Shown here piece by piece: positions 8,033 to 15,437 of a stretch of 34,026 nt of DNA. Both the position numbers and the translations under genes were made by a program. The stretch comes from Gemelliphila asaccharolytica (lineage in GTDB: Bacteria; Bacillota; Bacilli; Staphylococcales; Gemellaceae). The number at the start of each line of letters is the position of its first letter. The first letter of the stretch is position 1. Location of the stretch: NCBI RefSeq assembly GCF_001553005.1, contig NZ_KQ959904.1:13799-47824 (forward strand), in the 5' to 3' direction. The notes beneath the pieces are model-generated. The model saw only the letters and a list, made by a program, of their open reading frames with translations, did no database searches and had not been told where the DNA came from.

Positions 8033-9247
8033 ATGAAAAATGTTGCGAAGATAACAAGTGGTTTACTAGCAGGTGTCCTTTGTCTAACAGGATTTGAAGG
8101 AACAAATGTCGTAGAAGCAAAAACACTACCAAAAGTAGAATTAGAAAAATCAAACGAAAACTTAACAGCAAAAGTAGTAGAAATAAATGGAAAAAATTAT
8201 GTTGAAGTAACAGCAACAAAAGATGTAAAAAATGTTAAAGTAACAGCAATAGTAGGAAAAGATGTTTTAACATTTGAAAAAGATTTACTAAAATCTGGAG
8301 AAAAACAAGAATTTGAATTAAAATTAGATTCTAGTTCTTCAAAAGCCTCAGAAACAGCTTCAGAAAAAGTATTACCAAAAACAAAAGCAGTAACAAAAGA
8401 AGTTACTGAAACTCTTAATGCAGAATTAAAAGAAAAAAATGTAAAATTAAAAGTAACATATACTTTAGAAAAAACAGTAGAAGTAGCTGAAGAAGCAAAA
8501 TCAGAAGTTAAAAAACCAGAAGTTAAAAAAGAAACAAAACCAGAGGTAAAACAAGAAGAAACAAAAGAAGCTACAAAACCAGCTGAGCAAGAAGCAAAAA
8601 CAGTAGCAAAAGAAGAAAAATCACAAGCAAAAACAACTAAAGAAGCAGATGTAGAAGTAACAAAAGTAGCAACAGATAGAGCTGCTAATGATGACTCTAC
8701 ATTAGTTCAACCAGAAGCAAAACCAGCGGCAAAACAAGCTGCTGAAACTTTAGGAAAACCTCAAGTAGTACAACCTAAACAAGAAGAAAAATTAGGAAGA
8801 CCAGAAGTACAAGCACCAAAATCAGTCTTACCACAAAATGCTCAAAGTGGAGAATTTAATGAAACTATAGCAACAGAAGTATTCAATCAAATAAACGACC
8901 ACAGAGTTGCAAATGGACTAAGTCCAGTAACAATACAAAACGCATCATCCTATGCATCATCTACAGAAACAAGATGTAAAGAATTTTATGAATTAATTGC
9001 TGTGCAAAAAAAAGAAGGAATGGAATTACACAAACGTCTTGATGGTAGACCATTCTACACAGCATTTAATAATAGAGTAGTAGGAGAAATACTAGCTACT
9101 TCACCTCAAGGTGCTAGTGGTTTACTACACTTCTGGAAAACATCTCAAGCACATAACGAAATGATGCTAAATCCTAAAGCAAAATCAGTAACAGTAAAAG
9201 TAAAAGTAGTTAATGGATGGGCATACGGAATAGCAATATTTAGCTAA
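8033..9247 (+). CDS. Secreted CAP (SCP/PR-1-like) domain protein
   Basis: A Sec signal peptide covers about residues 1-30 (basic start, 'GLLAGVLCLTGF' core, likely cut after VEA). A beta-rich region of about 100 residues follows, then a long Lys/Glu/Ala/Pro-rich low-complexity linker (about 150-270) that could span the wall. The C-terminal CAP domain (about 275-404) shows 'QINDHRVANGLSPV', 'HKRLDGRPFYTAF', 'VVGEIL' and 'FWKTSQAHNEMML', keeping the two His and the Glu typical of CAP cavities. No LPxTG motif or lipobox is present, so it is probably released or held loosely. The role of bacterial CAP proteins is mostly unknown. It is monocistronic, with its own promoter and terminator. Confidence 0.85.
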   Translation: MKNVAKITSGLLAGVLCLTGFEGTNVVEAKTLPKVELEKSNENLTAKVVEINGKNYVEVTATKDVKNVKVTAIVGKDVLTFEKDLLKSGEKQEFELKLDSSSSKASETASEKVLPKTKAVTKEVTETLNAELKEKNVKLKVTYTLEKTVEVAEEAKSEVKKPEVKKETKPEVKQEETKEATKPAEQEAKTVAKEEKSQAKTTKEADVEVTKVATDRAANDDSTLVQPEAKPAAKQAAETLGKPQVVQPKQEEKLGRPEVQAPKSVLPQNAQSGEFNETIATEVFNQINDHRVANGLSPVTIQNASSYASSTETRCKEFYELIAVQKKEGMELHKRLDGRPFYTAFNNRVVGEILATSPQGASGLLHFWKTSQAHNEMMLNPKAKSVTVKVKVVNGWAYGIAIFS

Positions 9248-9289
9248 AAGGAAGTTTATAAAAATCAAGTTAACATCTCCATAAAAAAC

Positions 9290-9328
9290 TATAAAAATAG
9301 GGCAACTAAAAAGTTGTCTTATTTTTTT
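9290..9328 (+). terminator. Intrinsic terminator after the CAP-domain gene
   Basis: Perfect stem GGCAACT/AGTTGTC-type around AAAA (about 9301-9318), A-rich on the 5' side and followed by TTATTTTTTT. Confidence 0.85.
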
Positions 9329-9724
9329 GCTATTGCAGTACATTATTGTTGATAAAGAATACAAATAAAAAAAGGTTGTACAATATAATCACATGCAAAA
9401 GATTAAAAGAGAAAACTACAAAAAAGAAACATTTCAAAAAAACTAAAGCAAACAAATAGCAATAAAAAATGCTCCACGTGAAACAAAAAAAAGCAGGTTG
9501 CCAATAAAAATAGAAAAACAACAATTAACATGGTAAAATAAAATAATAAGAAAAAAACAAAAAAACACTTCAAAAAAATATAAAATATATTTTGAACAAA
9601 TTGTGTATAAAAAATATTAAATTTTTTAAAAAAATAAGATTAGGAAAAAAACTTTTTATTTTAGATGAAAATTAAGTTAAAATAATAATAATTATCAGTA
9701 GAGGGGGAAATCATAGAGAAAATC
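9329..9724. other. Gene-free stretch, A-rich, containing a parS-like site
   Basis: No plausible ORF on either strand. The only strong feature is the parS-like 16-mer at 9470-9485. The region before the ABC exporter (9640-9700) is very A/T-rich. A -10-like TAAAAT occurs near 9677 without a good -35. A GAGGGGG Shine-Dalgarno stands at 9701-9707. Confidence 0.6.
9470..9485. promoter_or_regulatory. parS-like centromere site (ParB/Spo0J binding)
   Basis: TGCTCCACGTGAAACA matches the bacterial parS consensus TGTTNCACGTGAAACA at all but one fixed position (C for T at position 3), with the central CACGTG intact. It is the only CACGTG I found in the window, in an intergenic region. parS sites recruit ParB and lie mostly around the replication origin. 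Function is inferred from the sequence match. Confidence 0.7.
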
Positions 9725-11452
9725 ATGAAAATAGATAAAAGAAGTTTAAAATTATTCAATATAAAAAAAGAAGTATATTTAATAGCGATATTAAGAGTGA
9801 TAAGTTTTTTGTGTTTTTTATATTTTTCATACAACTTTGTAAATTTTTTATTTGAAATAATTAATAGTAAACAAGGAGAACAAATTTTACTTTTCTGCAT
9901 ACTAAAAGCAGGGCTAGCGTTAATTATTTTTTATTTCACAAAATACTATGATAATAAACTATCTCATAAAATATCACAAAAAATAAGAAAAGGAATATCT
10001 TTTGAAATATATGATAAAGTCGAAAAACTGTCTTTAAATTACACAAATGCAGTTAGCACAGGTAATTTAGTAGTTATGAACTCATCATCACTAGCAAACA
10101 TAGAAATGTATTTTAACAAATTTATTCCACAAATATATGCAACAATACTGATTGTCTTATCTTCACTTATAATATACTCGGCAATAAGTATATATTTAAG
10201 CATTGCAATGCTTATTTTATATCCATTAATACCTATTTCAATAATGGTAATATTAAAAAAATCAAAAAAAGTAAACAAAAAAACTTTTTCAGATTTTTTA
10301 AGTCTTTCGGAACTATTTTATGATAGACTAAAAGGCTTTGACATAGCAAAAATATATGGAAAAGAGGACAACATAAATAGAGAAATAGATAGAAGAAGTG
10401 AAAATTATAGAGTTTCAACTATGCAACTTTTAAAACATCAACTAAACTCAATTAATATAATGGATGCCATAAGCTATATATCAATATTTGTGATGAGTGT
10501 TATATCAATAACTGTTTTAAAAAATCCAGCATTAATAATTTTTGTAATAGTAGCAAGTTTTGAATGTTTTAAACCCCTTAGAGTACTGGGAGGACTTTTT
10601 CACATCTCAATGAGAGCAAATGTAGAATTTGACAATATTTATAAACTTTTAGATTATAAAGAAGAAGAAAAAGAAAATTCAATTCTTTTAGAAAAAGGAA
10701 AAGATATAGAATTTAACAACGTTAGTTTTGCATACAATAAAAATAATGTTTTAGAAAATATAAATATCAAATTAAAAAAAGGGACAAAAGTAGCTCTTGT
10801 AGGAGAAAGTGGAAGTGGAAAAAGTACCATTATAAAATTAATAATGGGACTAATAACACCAGTAAAAGGGGAAATAACATATGGAAATAAAAACTTATCA
10901 AAAATAAGTTTTAAAGAATTAACAAAACAAATGACGGTAATAACAAGTGATAGTTACTTAAATAATGCAAGTATAAGAGAACATTTAAAAATAAACGAAA
11001 ATATAACAGAAGAGCAAATGTACAGGGCATTAGAAAAAGTAAACTTAAAAGAATTTGTTCAGGAAAAAGGAGGACTAGACTATAAACTAACTCCTGGAGG
11101 AGAAAACCTCTCTGGAGGACAAAAACAAAGGCTTCTAGCAGCAAAAGCTATATTAAAAGACAGTTACATCTATATACTAGATGAAGCAGTATCAAATATA
11201 GATGATTATAGCAAAGAAATAGTCTTGAAAGCTTTTGACAGTATAAAACAAGACAAGATAATAATAATAGTTTCTCATGATCTTCTTACAACAAAAAATT
11301 GTGATAACATTTATGTTCTAAAAGACAAAAAAATTATAGAAGAAGGAAATTATAACAAACTAACTAAAGAAGAAACTTTATATAAAAAATTATTAGAAGA
11401 GCAAGAAAATCTAAAAAATAAATATTTACTAAAAGGAGGAAAAGATGACTAA
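9725..11452 (+). CDS. ABC exporter half-transporter, CydD-like (first subunit)
   Basis: Fused membrane and ATPase half-transporter of 575 aa. Six hydrophobic helices fill residues 1-300. The ATPase domain has Walker A 'GESGSGKST', signature 'LSGGQKQR', Walker B 'YIYILDEAVS' and an H-loop 'VSHD', so it looks fully active. With the next gene, which overlaps by 8 nt, it forms a heterodimer resembling CydDC-type exporters, whose known members move thiols or haem-related compounds. Substrate unknown; no cytochrome bd genes lie next to it. Start: the good Shine-Dalgarno GAGGGGG (9701-9707) is 17 nt before ATG 9725 but only 5 nt before an in-frame ATA at 9713, so the real start may be upstream. Confidence 0.85.
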   Translation: MKIDKRSLKLFNIKKEVYLIAILRVISFLCFLYFSYNFVNFLFEIINSKQGEQILLFCILKAGLALIIFYFTKYYDNKLSHKISQKIRKGISFEIYDKVEKLSLNYTNAVSTGNLVVMNSSSLANIEMYFNKFIPQIYATILIVLSSLIIYSAISIYLSIAMLILYPLIPISIMVILKKSKKVNKKTFSDFLSLSELFYDRLKGFDIAKIYGKEDNINREIDRRSENYRVSTMQLLKHQLNSINIMDAISYISIFVMSVISITVLKNPALIIFVIVASFECFKPLRVLGGLFHISMRANVEFDNIYKLLDYKEEEKENSILLEKGKDIEFNNVSFAYNKNNVLENINIKLKKGTKVALVGESGSGKSTIIKLIMGLITPVKGEITYGNKNLSKISFKELTKQMTVITSDSYLNNASIREHLKINENITEEQMYRALEKVNLKEFVQEKGGLDYKLTPGGENLSGGQKQRLLAAKAILKDSYIYILDEAVSNIDDYSKEIVLKAFDSIKQDKIIIIVSHDLLTTKNCDNIYVLKDKKIIEEGNYNKLTKEETLYKKLLEEQENLKNKYLLKGGKDD

Positions 11453-13040
11453 ATTAAAAGACTTAAAAAATTTAATAAAAATAGTTAATGAACTAAAAAA
11501 ACCACTATCATTAGCTACAATATTTGGAGCATTAGGACATTTAAGTGTCGTCTTTTTCACTTTATTTTTAACATTAGTATTTTTAGAAAAAGGCTTAACA
11601 ATATATATATTTCTTATTTTAGCCTTTGTATTATCTTTCTTTAAAGGATTTTTTGCCTATGTAGAACAGCTCTTAAATCATTATGTTGCCTTCAAAGTAT
11701 TACATATTTTAAGAATAAAAGTAATAGAAAAATTGAAAAAAGTATCTTTAAAAAACTTTTTCAAAAATAATTCTGGTGATTATATGACCATGATAACAAC
11801 AGACATTGAAATATTAGAAGTTTTCTATGCACATACAATCACCCCATTTTTTATCTTTTTAATACAAACGGTAGTAATAAGCATTTTTATAGGAATTTTC
11901 AGTATAAAATTAGCTCTAATAACATTTGTAATATACTTAATAATAGGAATAGCCTACCCTTTATTATTCAAAGAAAAAGGGCAAATATACGGCGATAACT
12001 ACAGAAAAGAAGTCAAAAACTTAGCGAATGACTCATCAGAAGAAGCATATTCTATATTTGAAGCAATTCAATATCAAAAAATTCAAGAAGTAAAAAGAAA
12101 AATAGAAAAAAGAGTAGAAAACTTTATAAAAGCTTCTTACAAAAAAGAGCATTTTAGATTTAACTTAGAATTTTTAAATATACTAACATATAATATAAGT
12201 GTAATTTTATTTATCTATTTTGCAAATATTTATATAGAAAATAAAAGCATAGTCGTTGCCCTTACAGCAATGTATATAGTATCCTTTGTACCAATAATAT
12301 ATATGGGAAATATAGCCTCAACATTAAGTCAGACAATGGCAGCAGGTAAAAGATTTTTAAATTTAATGGCAGAGGAAGAAGAGAGGGAAAACAATAAAAA
12401 AGTAGAATTTAACAAATTAGAAGTAAAAGATTTAACATTTGATTATGGAAAAGAAAATATTATTAAAAACATCAATTTCTCAGTAGAAAAAGGAGAAATT
12501 TTAGGAATTAGTGGAGCAAGTGGAAACGGGAAAAGCACCTTGGCAAAACTAATAATGAGAATCTTATCATATAGCAAAGGAAGTATAAAAATTGACCGTG
12601 TAGATATAAATGATATAAATATAAGATATTTCCGAGAAAATACTTCAATGATAATGCAAGAAAGCTATATGTATAAAGCAACCATAGAAAAAAATATCAG
12701 TATCTTTGAAAAAAAAATAGATAAAGAAAAAATAAAAGATACCCTAGAAAAAACAAATCTTTTAAAATTTGTAAATACTCTAGACAAAAAAGAACAAGAA
12801 AGAATAGAAGAAAAAAGCACAAATATATCATCAGGACAACGTCAAAGACTATCCACATCAAGAAGTATATATGCAGAGTCGAAACTTATTATTTTAGACG
12901 AAGCAACTTCAAATATTGACATATTCAGCGAAATAGAATTATTAAAAACATTAAAAGAAATAAAAAAAGATAAAATAATAATAATTATTTCTCATAATAA
13001 ATCAACACTATCAATATGTGATAAAATTTTAAAAATGTAA
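11445..13040 (+). CDS. ABC exporter half-transporter, CydC-like (second subunit)
   Basis: Partner of the preceding gene; 531 aa with six N-terminal membrane helices (to about residue 300) and a C-terminal ATPase. Walker A 'GASGNGKST' and Walker B 'LIILDEATS' are intact. The ABC signature is degenerate: 'ISSGQRQR' in place of LSGGQ. Such asymmetry is common in heterodimeric exporters. RBS AAAAGGAGG lies inside the end of the first gene and the ATG overlaps its stop by 8 nt (coupled). The last residues are just after the H-loop 'ISHN', so the C-terminal tail is short for the family. A terminator follows 12 nt after the stop. Confidence 0.85.
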   Translation: MTKLKDLKNLIKIVNELKKPLSLATIFGALGHLSVVFFTLFLTLVFLEKGLTIYIFLILAFVLSFFKGFFAYVEQLLNHYVAFKVLHILRIKVIEKLKKVSLKNFFKNNSGDYMTMITTDIEILEVFYAHTITPFFIFLIQTVVISIFIGIFSIKLALITFVIYLIIGIAYPLLFKEKGQIYGDNYRKEVKNLANDSSEEAYSIFEAIQYQKIQEVKRKIEKRVENFIKASYKKEHFRFNLEFLNILTYNISVILFIYFANIYIENKSIVVALTAMYIVSFVPIIYMGNIASTLSQTMAAGKRFLNLMAEEEERENNKKVEFNKLEVKDLTFDYGKENIIKNINFSVEKGEILGISGASGNGKSTLAKLIMRILSYSKGSIKIDRVDINDINIRYFRENTSMIMQESYMYKATIEKNISIFEKKIDKEKIKDTLEKTNLLKFVNTLDKKEQERIEEKSTNISSGQRQRLSTSRSIYAESKLIILDEATSNIDIFSEIELLKTLKEIKKDKIIIIISHNKSTLSICDKILKM

Positions 13041-13051
13041 AATTTTTTACC

Positions 13052-13086
13052 AAACAGCCAGAGAAAAAACTCGGGCTGTTTTTTTA
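13052..13086 (+). terminator. Intrinsic terminator of the ABC exporter operon
   Basis: AACAGCC-GAG paired with CTC-GGCTGTT around AAAAAA, followed by a T-run. Confidence 0.9.
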
Positions 13087-13210
13087 AACTTATAGAACAA
13101 AAAATCAATAAAAATCACTTTGGCTAAATAAAAAACAAATAAAAATTATGACTAAGACTTAAAAAAAGAATAAAAATTTTAATTTTATACTTAATATTAC
13201 TTAAATCTTC

Positions 13211-13239
13211 TTGATTTTCTAATTTTAATTATTTATAAT
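13211..13239 (+). promoter_or_regulatory. Sigma-A promoter of fda
   Basis: TTGATT, a 17-nt spacer and TATAAT, about 42 nt before the fda ATG. An AAGGAG RBS lies at 13269-13274. Confidence 0.75.
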
Positions 13240-13280
13240 AAAAGGAGAGGACAACTCAAAAAAATTCAAGGAGTAAAAAT

Positions 13281-14165
13281 ATGAATACAGAAAAATTTAA
13301 CCATGTAGCAAATGCAAAAGGATTTATAGCAGCACTTGACCAAAGTGGAGGAAGTACACCAAGAGCCTTAAAAGCATACGGAATAGAAGAAGACAAATAT
13401 TCTAACGATACAGAAATGTTCGACCTTATCCATGAAATGCGTTCAAGAATAATAAAATCAAAAGCATTTACAAGCAAAAGAATTTTGGGTGCAATTTTAT
13501 TTGAAAAAACAATGGAAAGAAAAGTAGAAGGAAAATACACTGCAGAATATTTATGGGAAGATAAAAAAATAACAGCATTCTTAAAAGTAGACAAAGGGTT
13601 AAAAGAAGAAGAAGATGGCGTTCAATTAATGAAAGACATCCCTAACTTAGAAGAAATGTTACAAAGAGCATTGAAACATGGAGTATTTGGAACAAAAATG
13701 CGTTCTGTAATCAAATGTGCTAATGTAGAAGGAATTAAAAAAATAGTTAAACAACAATTTGAAATAGGAAAAATTATTGCAAGTCATGGATTAGTACCTA
13801 TTTTAGAACCAGAAGTAAGCATTAAAGCAAATGATAAAGCAAAATGTGAAGAAATCTTAAAAGAAGAAATCTTAAAAGAACTAGGGAAATTAAAAGATGA
13901 AAAATTAATGTTCAAAATTACTTTACCAGAAAAAGCAAACCTATACAAAGAAGTAATAGAACATAAAAATGTAGTTAGAGTAGTAGCTTTATCAGGAGGA
14001 TACACAAGAGAAAAAGCAAACGAAATGTTAGCACAAAACCACGGAGTTGTAGCAAGTTTCTCAAGAGCTTTAGTTGAAGGGCTAAATGTACACCAAAGTG
14101 ATAGTGAATTTGATAAACTATTAGACGAATCAATAGAAAGTGTTTATCAAGCATCTATAAAATAA
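13281..14165 (+). CDS. fda: Fructose-bisphosphate aldolase, class I
   Basis: Glycolytic aldolase that splits fructose-1,6-bisphosphate into dihydroxyacetone phosphate and glyceraldehyde-3-phosphate through a Schiff base. 294 aa, close to staphylococcal class I Fda. N-terminal '[16 protein letters not shown]' and 'LFEKTM' are typical. The Schiff-base Lys is expected at Lys212 in '[14 protein letters not shown]'. '[18 protein letters not shown]' gives the phosphate-binding loop. Codon use includes more GTT/ATT/GCT/CGT than its neighbours, fitting high expression. Own promoter and RBS; single gene. Confidence 0.95.
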   Translation: MNTEKFNHVANAKGFIAALDQSGGSTPRALKAYGIEEDKYSNDTEMFDLIHEMRSRIIKSKAFTSKRILGAILFEKTMERKVEGKYTAEYLWEDKKITAFLKVDKGLKEEEDGVQLMKDIPNLEEMLQRALKHGVFGTKMRSVIKCANVEGIKKIVKQQFEIGKIIASHGLVPILEPEVSIKANDKAKCEEILKEEILKELGKLKDEKLMFKITLPEKANLYKEVIEHKNVVRVVALSGGYTREKANEMLAQNHGVVASFSRALVEGLNVHQSDSEFDKLLDESIESVYQASIK

Positions 14166-14210
14166 AAAACGCGAATTTCTGGACAAAAGGACAGTAAAAA
14201 AAATATTAAC

Positions 14211-14292
14211 AAAAAGACATAGCTAAAAATACCCTTAAAAAGCAAGATTAACAAAAGCAAAATAAGGAAATTTAAAAAGCTTTGTCTTTTTT
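14211..14292 (+). terminator. Possible long-loop terminator after fda
   Basis: AAAAAGACATAGCT (14211-14224) can pair with AGCTTTGTCTTTTTT (14278-14292), leaving about 53 nt of loop and ending in a T-run. The loop is longer than usual, so this is uncertain. Confidence 0.4.
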
Positions 14293-14328
14293 TAAAATTT
14301 TAAATAGACAAAAGAAAGAGAGAAAAAA

Positions 14329-14688
14329 ATGAAAGTATATGAATACAGTAGATGTACAACCTGCAAGAGAGCAAAAAAATTTCTAAAAGAAAATAATATA
14401 GAAGCAGAATTTATAGAGATAAAAGAAGAAACCCCAACAAAAAAAGAACTACAAAAAATATTAGCAGAAAAAAATGTAGATATAAAAAAATTATTTAACA
14501 CAAGTGGTATAAAATACAGAGAGCTAAATTTAAAAGACAAGTTAAAAGAAATGACCACAGAAGAAAAATTAAACTTACTTGTAAGTGACGGAATGCTTAT
14601 AAAAAGACCATTAGTATACGATGAAAAAAAACACACTTACCTAATAGGTTTTAAAGAAGAAGAATGGCAAAAAAGTTTATTATCCTAG
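14329..14688 (+). CDS. ArsC/Spx-family thioredoxin-fold protein (YusI-like)
   Basis: Small cytoplasmic protein of 119 aa, homologous to the ArsC/Spx superfamily. A CxxC redox pair, Cys9-Thr-Thr-Cys12, sits at the end of strand 1. Also present are 'LFNTSGIKYRELNLKDKL' and 'LLVSDGMLIKRPL', both hallmarks of the YffB/YusI branch. True arsenate reductases usually have a single N-terminal Cys in CX5R, so arsenate reduction is not implied. It may be a redox protein. RBS AAAGAGAG; a terminator overlaps the stop codon. Confidence 0.85.
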   Translation: MKVYEYSRCTTCKRAKKFLKENNIEAEFIEIKEETPTKKELQKILAEKNVDIKKLFNTSGIKYRELNLKDKLKEMTTEEKLNLLVSDGMLIKRPLVYDEKKHTYLIGFKEEEWQKSLLS

Positions 14689-14718
14689 AAGCTTTAGAAA
14701 AAAGCTTCTTTTTTTTAT
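14688..14718 (+). terminator. Intrinsic terminator of the ArsC/Spx-like gene
   Basis: Perfect stem GAAGCTTT/AAAGCTTC around AGAAA, followed by eight or more T. It begins at the stop codon. Confidence 0.9.
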
Positions 14719-15146
14719 CTTAAATTTTAAAAAGTTCACTGCGATAAACAAATTTAAAAAAGGAGCACATTATTTCTGCTACTAAACTTTTTTAAATATA
14801 TTTAACTATTTAATACTATAAAAAATGAATAAAAAAGATATAAAATAAATATAAAAAAATTAATATAAAAAGTTAACGAATACAAACTAAATCCTTGATA
14901 TAAAGCTGAATAGTGAAACAAAAACAAAAATAAAAAATAAAAATTATCATAAAAGATAATGAATTTCAGTACAAAAATTAGATAAAATAAAATATTTATG
15001 CTATAATAAATAAAATAAAATTTAGGATAAAAGAGAGCGAGCTTTCTAGAGTTATTTATAATTAAAATATTTTAAAAAACAAATTTTAAATAAGTAATTT
15101 TTAGAAAATAAGCTTAATTTTATCTAAAAAATAGGAGGAAAGAAAA
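14719..15146. other. Gene-free A/T-rich stretch before the P-type ATPase operon
   Basis: No credible ORF. It holds a perfect 11-bp stem (ATTTAAAAAAG at 14752-14762 with CTTTTTTAAAT at 14787-14797) whose loop contains AGCA/TGCT. It also holds an inverted repeat ATTATC-ATAAAA-GATAAT (14943-14960) just upstream of the likely promoter, a possible operator. A leader of about 130 nt runs from the promoter to 15147. Confidence 0.5.
14978..15007 (+). promoter_or_regulatory. Probable extended -10 promoter of the DUF6110/P-type ATPase operon
   Basis: TGCTATAAT at 14999-15007 (extended -10), with a poor -35 TTAGAT 18 nt upstream of the -10 hexamer. The inverted repeat ATTATC/GATAAT lies about 40 nt upstream of the -10. 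Confidence 0.5.
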
Positions 15147-15437
15147 ATGTTAAAAGAAAGTTTGAAAGTAGCAAAAGCATTTAAAAAATCAGGATTGTTT
15201 TTAGGAGGGGCATTTTTTGCAACTAAGGGCGTAAAAATACTAACAAGTAAAGAGGCTAAAAAATGTTATTCAAAAGCACTATCAGCAACATTTAAATTGA
15301 AAGATGAGGTAGATACAGTATTATCAAAAGCAAAACAACACACAGAAGATGTCTACAATGATGCAAAAGCAAAATATAAAAAAGACAAAAAAGAAGAAGA
15401 ATTAAAAATAATAGCTGGACAAGACGATGAAATTTAA
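15147..15437 (+). CDS. Small DUF6110-like protein, partner of the P-type ATPase
   Basis: 96 aa. A short amphipathic/hydrophobic N-terminal stretch 'SGLFLGGAFFATKGVKILTSKEAKK' is followed by a helical, Lys/Asp/Glu-rich tail. The 'GLF.GGA.F.T.G.K.LTSK.AKK' pattern matches what I recall of DUF6110 proteins, which are found beside heavy-metal P-type ATPases in Firmicutes; function unknown. RBS AGGAGG is 8-10 nt before the ATG. The 3' end overlaps the ATPase gene by 11 nt, so the two are co-translated and likely act together at the membrane. Confidence 0.7.
   Translation: MLKESLKVAKAFKKSGLFLGGAFFATKGVKILTSKEAKKCYSKALSATFKLKDEVDTVLSKAKQHTEDVYNDAKAKYKKDKKEEELKIIAGQDDEI

Noticed and set aside
8380..8392. 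LPKTK in the CAP-domain protein as a sorting signal
   Set aside because: It lies mid-protein, without the following hydrophobic helix and basic tail.
14166..14210. IS remnant from the TGGACA/GGACAG words after fda
   Set aside because: Too short and without an inverted partner or duplication.
14329..14688. Arsenate reductase
   Set aside because: CxxC and the YusI/YffB motifs place it in the Spx/ArsC-like branch; there are no ars neighbours.
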